This document shows positions 18,000 to 26,296 of a stretch of 64,000 bases of DNA, piece by piece. The position numbers and the translations under genes were made by a program. The stretch comes from CAYQVW01 sp964421245 (GTDB taxonomy: Bacteria > Margulisbacteria > WOR-1 > XYC2-FULL-46-14), in the NCBI GenBank assembly GCA_964421245.1, contig CAYQVW010000006.1:21218-85217 (forward strand), read 5' to 3'. The number at the start of each line of letters is the position of its first letter. Position 1 is the first letter of the stretch. The notes beneath the pieces were generated by a model, which made no database searches, was not told the DNA's origin, and saw nothing but the letters and a program-made list of their open reading frames with translations.

Positions 18000-19795
18000 T
18001 TTATGGGTTTCTCCCTTTCAATTGAAATTTCCAGTCCGCCTCCAACTCCTATCGCTTCTCCATCTAAATTCTTAAATGGAAGATTAACATATTGATCTGC
18101 AGTTGTGTAAGCAAAATTTGCAAACAATCCTAAACTAGCTTTTTGTTTCCAAAAAATATCTTTTGTGAGAAATTTCCAGCTGGCTCCAGCTTTTATTATA
18201 TTTCTTCCCTCGGTATTGTTGTAGAAAATTTTTGCCCCAATTCCCAAAGAGGAATGATTCCAGATTAATTCTGTACTAAATCCCCTATATTTATCTATAT
18301 CCTGTGTGCTGGTCGGATTAAGTGGATTGTTGCGATAGGCTAGATTTAATTTCAACTGGTGGTTCCCTGGATTAATTCCGATTCCTGCCACTGCTTCTCC
18401 GGCAACCTCATATTCTGATAATTCTGAAACTATCTGTTTTTCTGGAACACTCTCCTGTCCCGGTCTGACACCTATTCCACCCTTTACAAAAAATTGTACG
18501 CTCGGCAAAACAAAATCCAATTTAACTTTAGCGCCGGCGTCTGAAAAACTAAAATCAGATGGGTCTAGTTGGACATTGTTTTTTCTTTCTCCAGCCGCAA
18601 GGTAAAGATCTGGGTTTATTCCAAAAAAGTCATTTATTTTTATTTTGCTCTTTATATTCATTCCAATACCCGAGAGATTTTGGTGTTCCATGGTTGGGTA
18701 GACCTTTTCATTAGTTAAAAATCCCGCTTCAACAAACAGGTCAAAATTTTTCCATGCTTTTTTAAACCAGCCCGAAGCAAATAATTGATTATTAAAGTAA
18801 GATTGATCACTTGCTTGTCCTTTTGGATCGTATCCGGTGGTATCATATGACATTTTCCAATCAAGTTTGGCACCAAAGGCTAGTGAATCATAATTTGCGC
18901 CAATAGATCCTGAAATATTGGGAACCAGTCCTAACTCTTCCGTTGGCATAACTTGAACATCATCTGCTCCTGCTTCTAAATGTTGATAGCCCAAACGAAT
19001 TTTAATCTTATGGGTGAGATAGGGGTATTCATATTTTGGAACTGCCGATTGAGTAGCTGGTTGGGTGGGTGGTTGTGTTGCTGGTTTCTTCTTTTTTGGG
19101 AGAAGCTTACAAAGCTTTTCTAGTAAGCTGTTAACCTTTTTTGCAGTTAGCTTTTTTTCCCAATCCAAAAGACCAACATCAATTTTTAGTCTATAAATTG
19201 GTTTTGAGAGCGCTTTCCCGATGGCAAAGATGGTTTTTTCTATTCCATCAATGGTTACAGCAATAGTTGCTCTTTGTTTTGAGGAGGCCTCTTTTTTTAG
19301 AAGAGTTTTCTTTATGTCCTTAGGTAATTCGTTGATGGTGTTTTGAATTTCTTGAAAAATATTAAGTACTCGTTTGATTCTTTCTTCTGTTTTCCTTATT
19401 CTTCCAAGACTTATTTTTACCCAGCGTGGTTTTCTTTTTGAATATTTTTTTTCAAGAGAAAGAAGTCCTTCTTGAAAAACACGCAAAGTTTGTTTGAGTG
19501 CAGAAACGGCTTTATTAAGAGCTAAGTCGCTTTGTTTCACGGAATAATTTTCCGCGTAAATATCTAAGAATGTTTTTCTTTTTATTTTAACTTTTGATTT
19601 TACTAAGGACTCTTTTTCTCCTTTGGCTTCTGCTTGATATTTTTTGGCTAAACCTTTTATATCTGCAAGCTTGGCAAGAAGCTCAAGTCTGGCAATATCT
19701 TTCCTTTTGGCTGCTTTTATTTTACTGTTATCAATACCGAGAACATTTTGTTTTCGGCAAGTTTCAGCCACATCTATTTTTAGCCAATCGCTCAT
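17996..19795 (-). CDS. Coiled-coil protein with C-terminal beta-barrel-like domain
   Basis: 599 aa, not recognised as a whole. Residues 1-235 are Lys/Leu-rich helical and coiled-coil-like. A short PT linker (PATQPPTQPATQ) follows at about 240-252. The rest is alternating amphipathic strands with aromatic ends (for example KIKIRLGYQHLEAG, SLGIGAKIFYNN and ASLGLFANFAYTT) ending in GVGGGLEISIE, like an outer-membrane barrel. No signal peptide is visible at the start (MSDWLKIDVAETCRKQN), which is odd for a barrel. It overlaps both neighbours, indicating co-translation with the kinase and the twin CX10C protein. Confidence 0.65.
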   Translation of the reverse strand: MSDWLKIDVAETCRKQNVLGIDNSKIKAAKRKDIARLELLAKLADIKGLAKKYQAEAKGEKESLVKSKVKIKRKTFLDIYAENYSVKQSDLALNKAVSALKQTLRVFQEGLLSLEKKYSKRKPRWVKISLGRIRKTEERIKRVLNIFQEIQNTINELPKDIKKTLLKKEASSKQRATIAVTIDGIEKTIFAIGKALSKPIYRLKIDVGLLDWEKKLTAKKVNSLLEKLCKLLPKKKKPATQPPTQPATQSAVPKYEYPYLTHKIKIRLGYQHLEAGADDVQVMPTEELGLVPNISGSIGANYDSLAFGAKLDWKMSYDTTGYDPKGQASDQSYFNNQLFASGWFKKAWKNFDLFVEAGFLTNEKVYPTMEHQNLSGIGMNIKSKIKINDFFGINPDLYLAAGERKNNVQLDPSDFSFSDAGAKVKLDFVLPSVQFFVKGGIGVRPGQESVPEKQIVSELSEYEVAGEAVAGIGINPGNHQLKLNLAYRNNPLNPTSTQDIDKYRGFSTELIWNHSSLGIGAKIFYNNTEGRNIIKAGASWKFLTKDIFWKQKASLGLFANFAYTTADQYVNLPFKNLDGEAIGVGGGLEISIEREKPIK

Positions 19796-20433
19796 TAAAA
19801 TATTACGCCTTTTTTTGAATTTTGTTTTCCGCTGTCTCTTTTTCTTCTTTTTGGAATTCTAGGCTTTATGTATGTTTTTCCTTTATCTGGTTTTGCTCGA
19901 GTAGTGTCTGGTGATGGTCCGGCATCTGGCCCTTTTTGGGTAGCTGGACCGGCATCTGGTTTTACAACAACTGGTTGTCTTCTTGGAATTGAGGGAGGAG
20001 ATGCCGTGATAGATATTTCTGGATTAGGGGCTTCAAACATGATGTAATGATCTATTCCTAATAAATCTCCAACGGCTTTCCCTCTTAATCCGCTTCTTAC
20101 TTTTCTTGGTGGAAATATTCTAATTTCAGCATCTGATGGGTTGGTTCTTTTGGTGTGTTTTGCTAAAATAGTTTGATATTGTGTAGCTTGTGCTTGAATT
20201 GCTTTTAATAGTTTATAGCTGCATTTTGGGTCATTTTTTTGAGCCTTCTTTGCACAATATTTACCAACAACTCGGGCAATCTCTTTTTTGAGACACTGGC
20301 CCTGTTCTTTTGCACCATAAGTAGCACATTCGTCTTTTGTTCCATTTAGTCTCTTAACATATGACCTGCGTACTATAAAATTGGCTATTTTAGCCCAATT
20401 ATCTTCAGTATATGGCACCTTATGAACTGACAT
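19795..20433 (-). CDS. Uncharacterised twin CX10C protein with Pro-rich tail
   Basis: 212 aa, unrecognised. The N-terminal helical region has four cysteines, C36-x10-C47 and C60-x10-C71, with 12 residues between the pairs. This spacing resembles disulfide-stapled helical hairpins of the CHCH type. The C-terminal third is low complexity, with PDAGPATQKGPDAGP and a Lys/Arg-rich end. There is no signal peptide. GGAGG precedes the ATG. It is first in the cassette with the barrel protein and kinase, sharing one base with the barrel gene. Confidence 0.6.
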   Translation of the reverse strand: MSVHKVPYTEDNWAKIANFIVRRSYVKRLNGTKDECATYGAKEQGQCLKKEIARVVGKYCAKKAQKNDPKCSYKLLKAIQAQATQYQTILAKHTKRTNPSDAEIRIFPPRKVRSGLRGKAVGDLLGIDHYIMFEAPNPEISITASPPSIPRRQPVVVKPDAGPATQKGPDAGPSPDTTRAKPDKGKTYIKPRIPKRRKRDSGKQNSKKGVIF

Positions 20434-20499
20434 AAAACCTCCATTAACTATTTATCGGCTATTGTTTAAAAAAATTTCACTATATTTTTTAAAAATTTT

Positions 20500-20531
20500 C
20501 CCGCTCTGCGGGATCCCGACTTTACGTCGGG
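20500..20531. terminator. Double hairpin after truncated atpE
   Basis: Two adjacent stem-loops, CCCGC-TCT-GCGGG (20500-20512) and CCCGAC-TTTAC-GTCGGG (20515-20531), lie in the 107-bp gap between atpE and the inserted block. On the minus strand the second-read hairpin is followed by AAAATTTTTAAAA, so they could terminate the H-I-K-E transcript. They also mark the left junction of the insertion. Confidence 0.5.
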
Positions 20532-20540
20532 ACACACAAT

Positions 20541-20864
20541 TTATTCAAATAAGTAGGAGGCTACTTTAGAGAGCAATTCTTCTTTTTTCTGTGGAGATAT
20601 TCCTTTAAAAACTTCATCCAAGATCTTGTGTTTTGCTGCCAAAAGAGCCTTTTTGGCTTCAAGACGGGCTGGGACTAAGATGCTTTTTTTAAGTGTTTCA
20701 GCTTTTCTATGTGAGTCTTTAGTAATTTTGTTGTATTCTTCATCCGCTTGTGCCTGGTATTGCTTGATTATTGCAGTTGCCTTATTTTGGGCCTCTTTGG
20801 TAATATTGTTTGCCTCAAGCGCGGCTTCTTTTAGAATCCTATTTTCAATATCCTGTATTCCCAT
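20541..20864 (-). CDS. atpE: V/A-type ATPase subunit E, C-terminally truncated
   Basis: 107 aa, whereas peripheral-stalk subunit E is usually about 185-200 aa. The N-terminal helix is present (IENRILKEAALEANNITKEA and on to ARLEAKKALLAAKHKILDEV), but the frame stops at SYLFE, before the globular C-terminal half that grips subunit B. The stop is followed at once by a double hairpin and the inserted gene block, so the missing half was probably lost at that junction. Whether this short E still supports the stalk is uncertain. Confidence 0.82.
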   Translation of the reverse strand: MGIQDIENRILKEAALEANNITKEAQNKATAIIKQYQAQADEEYNKITKDSHRKAETLKKSILVPARLEAKKALLAAKHKILDEVFKGISPQKKEELLSKVASYLFE

Positions 20865-20867
20865 TTT

Positions 20868-21338
20868 TTATAGGATAATTCCGTTTACAAGAAGAATAGT
20901 TGCCAGAAGCCCAACTACAGCATAGGTCTCAACCATTGCGGGCAGTATGATCGCTTTTCCGGTTTCATCCGGTTTTTTGGCAATTAGATAAATACCACCG
21001 GCAGAGGCACGTCCTTGAAAGTAGCCAGAGACTAAGCAAGTGATCGCAACTGGAAGTCCGGCAAATAGAAGTTGTAGTCCTGCTGTTGCCGAAACGGCCG
21101 TTCCGCCACCCAAGAGATTGATTTTCATCATAATAAAAATAGCAGCCAAGAACCCATAGAAGCCTTGTGTTCCAGGAAGGGCTACCATGATTAATAGTTT
21201 TCCAAATTTATCTGGATCTTCAGATAAAACACCGGCAGCTGCCTCTGATGCAATTGCGATTCCGGCGGCCGAGCCTGCTCCACCAAAAAGTACTGCTAGA
21301 GCTGCTCCACATATTGCTAACGCTGATCCAATGTCCAT
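20868..21338 (-). CDS. atpK: V/A-type ATPase proteolipid subunit K, Na+ type
   Basis: 156 aa with four membrane helices (two fused hairpins), forming the rotor ring. All residues that bind Na+ in Enterococcus hirae NtpK are conserved: L54, T57 and Q58 in ALPGTQGFYGF, Q108 in YFQGRAS, and E137 in AMVETYA. This supports Na+ as the coupling ion. Only one carboxylate per double hairpin is seen. AAGGAGG precedes the ATG. Gene order I-K-E matches ntp operons. Confidence 0.95.
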   Translation of the reverse strand: MDIGSALAICGAALAVLFGGAGSAAGIAIASEAAAGVLSEDPDKFGKLLIMVALPGTQGFYGFLAAIFIMMKINLLGGGTAVSATAGLQLLFAGLPVAITCLVSGYFQGRASAGGIYLIAKKPDETGKAIILPAMVETYAVVGLLATILLVNGIIL

Positions 21339-21357
21339 AAAAACCTCCTTTTTGTAT

Positions 21358-21377
21358 GGACAGGTCGCGACCTGTCC
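21358..21377. repeat. Perfect 20-bp palindrome (family A)
   Basis: GGACAGGTCGCGACCTGTCC, preceded by GTAT, lies between atpI and atpK. It belongs to the same family as the palindromes at 26297-26316 and 42771-42790. It could form a stem in mRNA between two ATPase genes that need very different expression levels. Confidence 0.75.
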
Positions 21378-21380
21378 CTC

Positions 21381-23312
21381 CTACTTCTCGACAATATTAA
21401 CATATTTCGTTTGATGGCGGAAAGGTTTGAACTCTGATCCGCCGCCAACAAAGAATTTTGGAAAAAACTCAACCAGTTGTAATCTCATTGAGTGAATAAA
21501 TGCACTCATAGTTGAAATGATAAGATTGAATATGTGTCCAACGATTAATATTGCAAACATAAAAACATAGCCAATAATTGGGACAGAGTCTTTTACCATG
21601 TTTGCTAAAATATTGATTACCATTCCAATGATTGAGGTTGACATCATAAGAGCTAAGAGACGCGAGTAGGAGAGGGTGTCCCCCAGATATCCGCTGACAT
21701 TGTAGAGGCTTAATAATCCCATCAAAAACTTTTTAATAATTCCTTTTTCTGATCTGCCCTGGGTCAATATTAAAAGAATTACCAGAATTATTGCTGCATT
21801 ATTACTTATTGTAGATGGAAAGACAAAAATACTAACAAGAGAAGAGATAAAGAAGATCCAAAGAAGATCGTCTAGAATAGCTCCGAGCCAATCTCCTTCT
21901 CTAATCTTTTTTATTCCTTGAAGTATTAACCCAAAAAATATTTGGACGATTCCAAGTGCCAGAGACATAATCAGAATTGTAACCGGGTTTTTTATGGGTT
22001 CAATTATTTGTGCTTGTTTTAAAATTGAAAGCCAGCTTGGAAGCTCTGTGGCAGATAGTCCCAAATAACTACCGGTTAAAACACCGATTGGGATAGTAAC
22101 AATCCCACCAAGTAGAAGCAGTATCACAAGGCTCTTGCCTCCTCTTGGGAGTTTTAGTTTTTTTAGTAAGAGAGTTGCGAATAGGATAAGCAATATTCCA
22201 TAGCCAACATCAGAGAGACAGATTCCAAAAAAGAGAATAAAAAATGGGGTCAAAGCCATTGTTGGTTCAATGTCTTTTTGACTTGGTGTACCGAATATTT
22301 TTAGTATCAATTCAAAAGGGGCAAAGACTTTTGGATTTTCTATTGCAACTGGAACCTTCTCGTCTTTATCTTTTTCTACTTCAAAAATAGCAACATTGCT
22401 TGTTAGTTTTTGCAGTTTTTCTTTAAATAATGGTAAGTCTTTCTTTGTTATCCAACCTCGGACTACAAAAGTGTATCTTGTACTAGCTGATTTGCTTTTT
22501 GCGTTGAAATTGTTCTGTTTTTCAAGAAGAAAATCGTGCAGAAGCATGAGGTTATACTTGTTCTTGTTTAGAGCAAGGGCCTCTTTGATGTATTCTGCTT
22601 CACTTTTTTCTGCCTTATTAAGAAGTGTTTTGATGTTGTTGAGTTCGTTTAATGGGGCAGCTGCTTGACTAAGTAGTTTTATTCTATTAAAGCCAGAATT
22701 ATTTAAAAATTGCTCTATTTTTTCCCTCTCAGCGTTAACAAAATATATTACTATGTATGTTTCGTTTTTTTGAAACTCAACTACTTCTGTTTCAAGAAAT
22801 GGGGTGATCGCGCGAAGACCGATTTCAAACTTTTTGTGTTCCTTGGTTTTAACTGATCCTACAATTGCGCTTATTTTTTGATTTCCATCTAGACGATTGA
22901 GCGGGATATCTAGATTTTTGAATGGTGCGAGGGTAGCCATGTTTTGTAATAGATTATTTTTTAGGGCAGCGATATTATTTAATTCTTGGTCAAGGCCCTG
23001 GATTTTTTCCAGGCTTTCTTCTTGGTTAAAATTCTTTGAAGTATTTATCAGCTCTTCTTTTTTTAGCTCAAATTTGGGTGAAATCAATGAATCTATTAGG
23101 CTTTTTTTAGTTTTGCTGAATTTTTCAATAAAGCTAATGGCAGAGCGTATTCCTGCGATTTGTGATTCCATGTTTTCGCCAGAGGGAATGATTCTTTTGT
23201 CTTTAAATTCTCGGATTTCGAGAATGCCTTCTTTTTTTAATAATTCAAGAATTTTTTCTTCTTCGGGAAGAAGTCCAATAAGCTCGATTTTTTGCATGGG
23301 AAGAATAGTCAT
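21381..23312 (-). CDS. atpI: V/A-type ATPase subunit I (stator a-subunit)
   Basis: 643 aa, normal length. The N-terminal cytoplasmic half (about 1-340) has long coiled-coil arms. The C-terminal half carries 7-8 membrane helices, including FFILFFGICLSDVGYGILLIL and LGDTLSYSRLLALMMSTSIIG, whose Arg in SYSRL is the expected ion-channel arginine. It starts with an ATGA overlap on atpH. It forms the half-channels for ion transfer with subunit K. Confidence 0.95.
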   Translation of the reverse strand: MTILPMQKIELIGLLPEEEKILELLKKEGILEIREFKDKRIIPSGENMESQIAGIRSAISFIEKFSKTKKSLIDSLISPKFELKKEELINTSKNFNQEESLEKIQGLDQELNNIAALKNNLLQNMATLAPFKNLDIPLNRLDGNQKISAIVGSVKTKEHKKFEIGLRAITPFLETEVVEFQKNETYIVIYFVNAEREKIEQFLNNSGFNRIKLLSQAAAPLNELNNIKTLLNKAEKSEAEYIKEALALNKNKYNLMLLHDFLLEKQNNFNAKSKSASTRYTFVVRGWITKKDLPLFKEKLQKLTSNVAIFEVEKDKDEKVPVAIENPKVFAPFELILKIFGTPSQKDIEPTMALTPFFILFFGICLSDVGYGILLILFATLLLKKLKLPRGGKSLVILLLLGGIVTIPIGVLTGSYLGLSATELPSWLSILKQAQIIEPIKNPVTILIMSLALGIVQIFFGLILQGIKKIREGDWLGAILDDLLWIFFISSLVSIFVFPSTISNNAAIILVILLILTQGRSEKGIIKKFLMGLLSLYNVSGYLGDTLSYSRLLALMMSTSIIGMVINILANMVKDSVPIIGYVFMFAILIVGHIFNLIISTMSAFIHSMRLQLVEFFPKFFVGGGSEFKPFRHQTKYVNIVEK

Positions 23313-23602
23313 TTTATTAGTTTTTTGGCCTGGCTAATCTTGCTTTTTGTTTTGTTTTTAAGATTATTAATTTCTTTGTTTGTATCTTTGTTTATGTTTT
23401 CGGCCTCTTTTTTTGCTGTTTTCTTGGCTTGTTCTAAAATAGACAAGGCCTCTTTTTTAGCTTGTTCTGTTTTGGTTTTAATTCCCTGCTCTCCAGAAAT
23501 TTTGGCTTTGGATAGTATGTGAATAGCGTTCTTTTTAGCTTCTTTGATTAGATATAGTGCTTTTGTCTCGATTTCTTGAACTTTCACAAAGCTTTTACTC
23601 AT
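23309..23602 (-). CDS. atpH: V/A-type ATPase peripheral-stalk subunit G/H
   Basis: 97 aa of almost continuous Lys/Glu/Ala-rich helix (IKEAKKNAIHILSKAKISGE and so on), as expected for the stalk helix that pairs with subunit E. It is the first gene of the ATPase operon and overlaps atpI by 4 bp. The family is low complexity, so identity rests on context and composition. No Shine-Dalgarno sequence is seen; an extended -10 ends 7 nt before the ATG. Confidence 0.8.
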   Translation of the reverse strand: MSKSFVKVQEIETKALYLIKEAKKNAIHILSKAKISGEQGIKTKTEQAKKEALSILEQAKKTAKKEAENINKDTNKEINNLKNKTKSKISQAKKLIK

Positions 23603-23609
23603 TAGAGCA

Positions 23610-23618
23610 ATTTTAGCA
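23610..23618 (-). promoter_or_regulatory. Extended -10 for the V-ATPase operon (leaderless)
   Basis: Minus strand TGC-TAAAAT (23618-23610), with a 7-nt gap to the atpH ATG at 23602. Transcription would begin at or next to the start codon. No convincing -35 was found; TCACTA is at the 17-nt position. Confidence 0.45.
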
Positions 23619-23669
23619 TAGATCGTAAAAAATAGTGAAATTTATTTATAAATTGGTCGAAAAACTTGT

Positions 23670-25319
23670 ATGGGGCTAAATTTAACAAGGAATTGGAAGG
23701 GAATACAGAGTTATCCTAGGGCTAATAAAATTTTTAATTCTGTCTTTTTTCCACCGGCTTTTCAGTCTATATCTATGGATAAACCTGTTCAGGAGCTTAT
23801 GGCTAGGAAGTTTTTTTCAAGCTTGAAACAAGATGAATTTAAGGCAGCTTTCTTTAATAGAATCTTGAAAAGTGCTTATTCTGCTGATTCGATTTGTAAT
23901 ACAATATCTGATTTGGATGATGCTGCTGTTTTTGATCTGGTTTTTACTGCCCAAAAACGTCTCCCCAAAGCAAAATTGGCTCGGATTCAAAGAAAGCTTT
24001 TTGAATCAAGAGGCCTTGCTTGGTTTGTTAGTAATTATTCATCAAAGTGGAAGAGCAGTTATACATTAAAGAGTTTGGTGGAGAGTGGGGTTTTTGATCT
24101 ATCTGATATTAGAGGGATTTTAGACTTTATTCATGTGCCCGAAGTCCTTCTTGAGGTCTTTGGTTCGTTTAATGACTTTGAGGTGGTTTTTGTAATTAGT
24201 CAAGGTTGTGCCTATCGGATGGCAGGGCACCTTATTGCAACTGATATAAAATTTAGAAACCCACAAACCTTTGTTGGTTCACAGCTTTTTGCAATACAGC
24301 GTTTTGTTCGTCTCTTTCCATTTACTAAAAGATTTTTTATTAAGAGTTATTTAGAATTCTTAGATGATACTAATATTCATAGATTGCAGTTTGATGAAGA
24401 GAGCGCTAATGGTAAGGTTGGGGTAAGATGGTTTCATCATAATCTTCTTTTTCTTGCAGCACATCGTATAGGGGCGTTAGGGCTTGATGGTGTTGATACT
24501 AAATTAGCTCTTTTGGCAAAAAGATCTCTTCTTAGGTGGTTTGCTTTATTTAATGAGATCAATGAGAAGCAAAGGGAGAGAATATTAAAGAGTGAATTGT
24601 CACGAGAAGTTGGCTTAAAACATGATGCCTATTTTTATACTGTGCGAATGGATAAGACCCCAAGGGAAGAAGCAGCTAAATATGCGAAACGTTTTTATGA
24701 TGCCCTTAGAAAATTGGGTTGTATTGTTAATCCCTATGCGGTAGAAAGTTTGGAGTTGGGTTACCAGGATATTGATACATCAGATCCAAGCAGTTTGTCC
24801 AGGTTTCTTTTCTTTGACTTGGGACGCGAGTCTTCTGGATTACACATCCCAGAACGCCTAACCTTTGTTGGTCCAGACAGAGTTAGCTATGAAATTGATA
24901 TATTAAATGGAAAATTTCGTACCGGTAGAGATAGTTTTATTCACGATAATGGTTTTCTTAAGGGTGATTTTTCATTGTTATCTGCCGATACTGAACCAAA
25001 AATGGAGAGTGCTTTTAGATCATTGTTATATAGGAGGGCGGATTTTTCTACCTTGGCTTATCTTTCTCACCTAACCGGATTACCGGCTGAGAGGGTTAAA
25101 CTTTCTTCTTTGTCCTACGATATTTACCGCAATAGGGTTAGGCAACTGCTTGCTTGGGCGGGGTCATCGGCTAGTCGGTTGAAGTTGGTTTATGATTCTA
25201 TGTGGGCGATGAGAGAGAACATCGCTTTTGTCTCAAGTTTAAGTGGTATGGAAGATGATTTTAAAGTATTTTCTGCCTTGAGTGGATCGGATCAACTATT
25301 GACTCAGCAGCGTAAATAA
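23670..25319 (+). CDS. Uncharacterised 549-aa protein
   Basis: A long open frame, divergent from the V-ATPase operon, that I do not recognise. It is predicted soluble, mainly helical, rich in Phe, Arg and Leu, with no signal peptide, membrane segment or known motif. Notable parts are SRFLFFDLGRESSGLHIPER and the end LSGSDQLLTQQRK. The ATG lacks a clear Shine-Dalgarno sequence. Length and codon use resemble its neighbours, so it is a genuine gene. The wecA promoter lies in its last 20 codons. Confidence 0.75.
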   Translation: MGLNLTRNWKGIQSYPRANKIFNSVFFPPAFQSISMDKPVQELMARKFFSSLKQDEFKAAFFNRILKSAYSADSICNTISDLDDAAVFDLVFTAQKRLPKAKLARIQRKLFESRGLAWFVSNYSSKWKSSYTLKSLVESGVFDLSDIRGILDFIHVPEVLLEVFGSFNDFEVVFVISQGCAYRMAGHLIATDIKFRNPQTFVGSQLFAIQRFVRLFPFTKRFFIKSYLEFLDDTNIHRLQFDEESANGKVGVRWFHHNLLFLAAHRIGALGLDGVDTKLALLAKRSLLRWFALFNEINEKQRERILKSELSREVGLKHDAYFYTVRMDKTPREEAAKYAKRFYDALRKLGCIVNPYAVESLELGYQDIDTSDPSSLSRFLFFDLGRESSGLHIPERLTFVGPDRVSYEIDILNGKFRTGRDSFIHDNGFLKGDFSLLSADTEPKMESAFRSLLYRRADFSTLAYLSHLTGLPAERVKLSSLSYDIYRNRVRQLLAWAGSSASRLKLVYDSMWAMRENIAFVSSLSGMEDDFKVFSALSGSDQLLTQQRK

Positions 25320-25328
25320 TGTTATAAT
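25299..25328 (+). promoter_or_regulatory. Promoter of wecA
   Basis: TTGACT (25299-25304), an 18-nt spacer ending in TGT, and TATAAT (25323-25328), an extended -10. The gap to the ATG is only 11 nt, so the leader would be about 5 nt or less and has no Shine-Dalgarno sequence. The -35 lies inside the end of the 549-aa gene. Confidence 0.7.
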
Positions 25329-25339
25329 ATATACCCGTA

Positions 25340-26296
25340 ATGTACATATTCCCAATTTGCTTTGTTGCGGGTTTTTTATTGACAGTTTTTGCGACTCCCG
25401 TCGCAAAAAAGTTGGCACTTCGGATAGGAGCAGTAGACACCCCCAATGAAAGAAAAATCCATAATGAGATAATTCCTAGACTAGGCGGACTTGCAATTTA
25501 TATCGGTTTTATAGTTTCCCTGGCAATTGGATTGCTGTTTATCTATTTAAATAAAACATCTGTTAATTTGACTCCGATTTTTGGAATAATTGTTGGATCA
25601 ACGATTATCTTGATCTTAGGTGTAGTTGATGATATAAAATCACTTCAACCGAGAACTAAGTTTTTCTGGCAGATGGTTGCTGCATTGATTGTCTATTTTA
25701 TGGGAGTTGAGATTTCTTATCTTACAAATCCTTTTAACGGGGGATTTATGCTCCCGTTTTATATCAGTCTCCCATTAACTTTATTTTGGATTGTTGGTGT
25801 TACTAATGCTATTAACCTAATTGATGGTTTGGATGGTTTGGCTGCAGGGGTCACTGCTATTTCTGCTGGAACCTTCTTTTTTGTGGCACTTACTACCTAT
25901 AGTTACGGTGCAGCACTTATAATGTTGGTTTTATGTGCTGCGTCGTTAGGTTTTTTAAAATTTAATTTCTTTCCGGCAAAGATATTTTTGGGAGATTCGG
26001 GCAGTCTTTTATTGGGATTTGTCCTGGCAACTGCATCAATTATGGGAGTTTTCAAAACAACATTAGTTGTTGCTTTGATTATTCCGCTCTTAATTCTTGG
26101 CGTTCCAATTTTTGATACTCTTTTTGCGATCGGTCGAAGGGTGAAGGATAAACAGTCTCCTTTTAAGGCAGATAACAAACATATACATCATATGTTGATG
26201 CGGGCAGGTTTTTCACAAAGAGAAGCGGTCCTTTCTATATATATAGTTTGTTTTTTATTGAGTTTTACGGCATTGGTTATGTCGTTGTATCGTTAG
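25340..26296 (+). CDS. wecA: Undecaprenyl-phosphate N-acetylhexosamine-1-phosphate transferase (WecA/TagO)
   Basis: 318 aa with about 10 membrane helices. Transfers GlcNAc-1-P from UDP-GlcNAc to undecaprenyl phosphate, the first step of surface glycan synthesis. Conserved family residues are present: GVVDDIKSL, NLIDGLDGLAAG, FLGDSGSLLLG and the HIHHM loop near the C-terminus (WecA-like rather than MraY). Followed by wecB, which fits an O-antigen or ECA-like polysaccharide route. Its TAG stop is the first part of a palindromic repeat. Confidence 0.93.
   Translation: MYIFPICFVAGFLLTVFATPVAKKLALRIGAVDTPNERKIHNEIIPRLGGLAIYIGFIVSLAIGLLFIYLNKTSVNLTPIFGIIVGSTIILILGVVDDIKSLQPRTKFFWQMVAALIVYFMGVEISYLTNPFNGGFMLPFYISLPLTLFWIVGVTNAINLIDGLDGLAAGVTAISAGTFFFVALTTYSYGAALIMLVLCAASLGFLKFNFFPAKIFLGDSGSLLLGFVLATASIMGVFKTTLVVALIIPLLILGVPIFDTLFAIGRRVKDKQSPFKADNKHIHHMLMRAGFSQREAVLSIYIVCFLLSFTALVMSLYR

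Noticed and set aside
18990..19090. Thr/Gln/Pro repeats considered as a tandem-repeat or CRISPR-like array
   Set aside because: Short PT linker coded within the barrel gene; units are irregular and have no spacers.
13835..20433. Prophage or integrative element inside the V-ATPase operon
   Set aside because: No integrase, transposase, phage gene, tRNA or direct-repeat boundaries; the genes are envelope and signalling types with overlaps like native operons.
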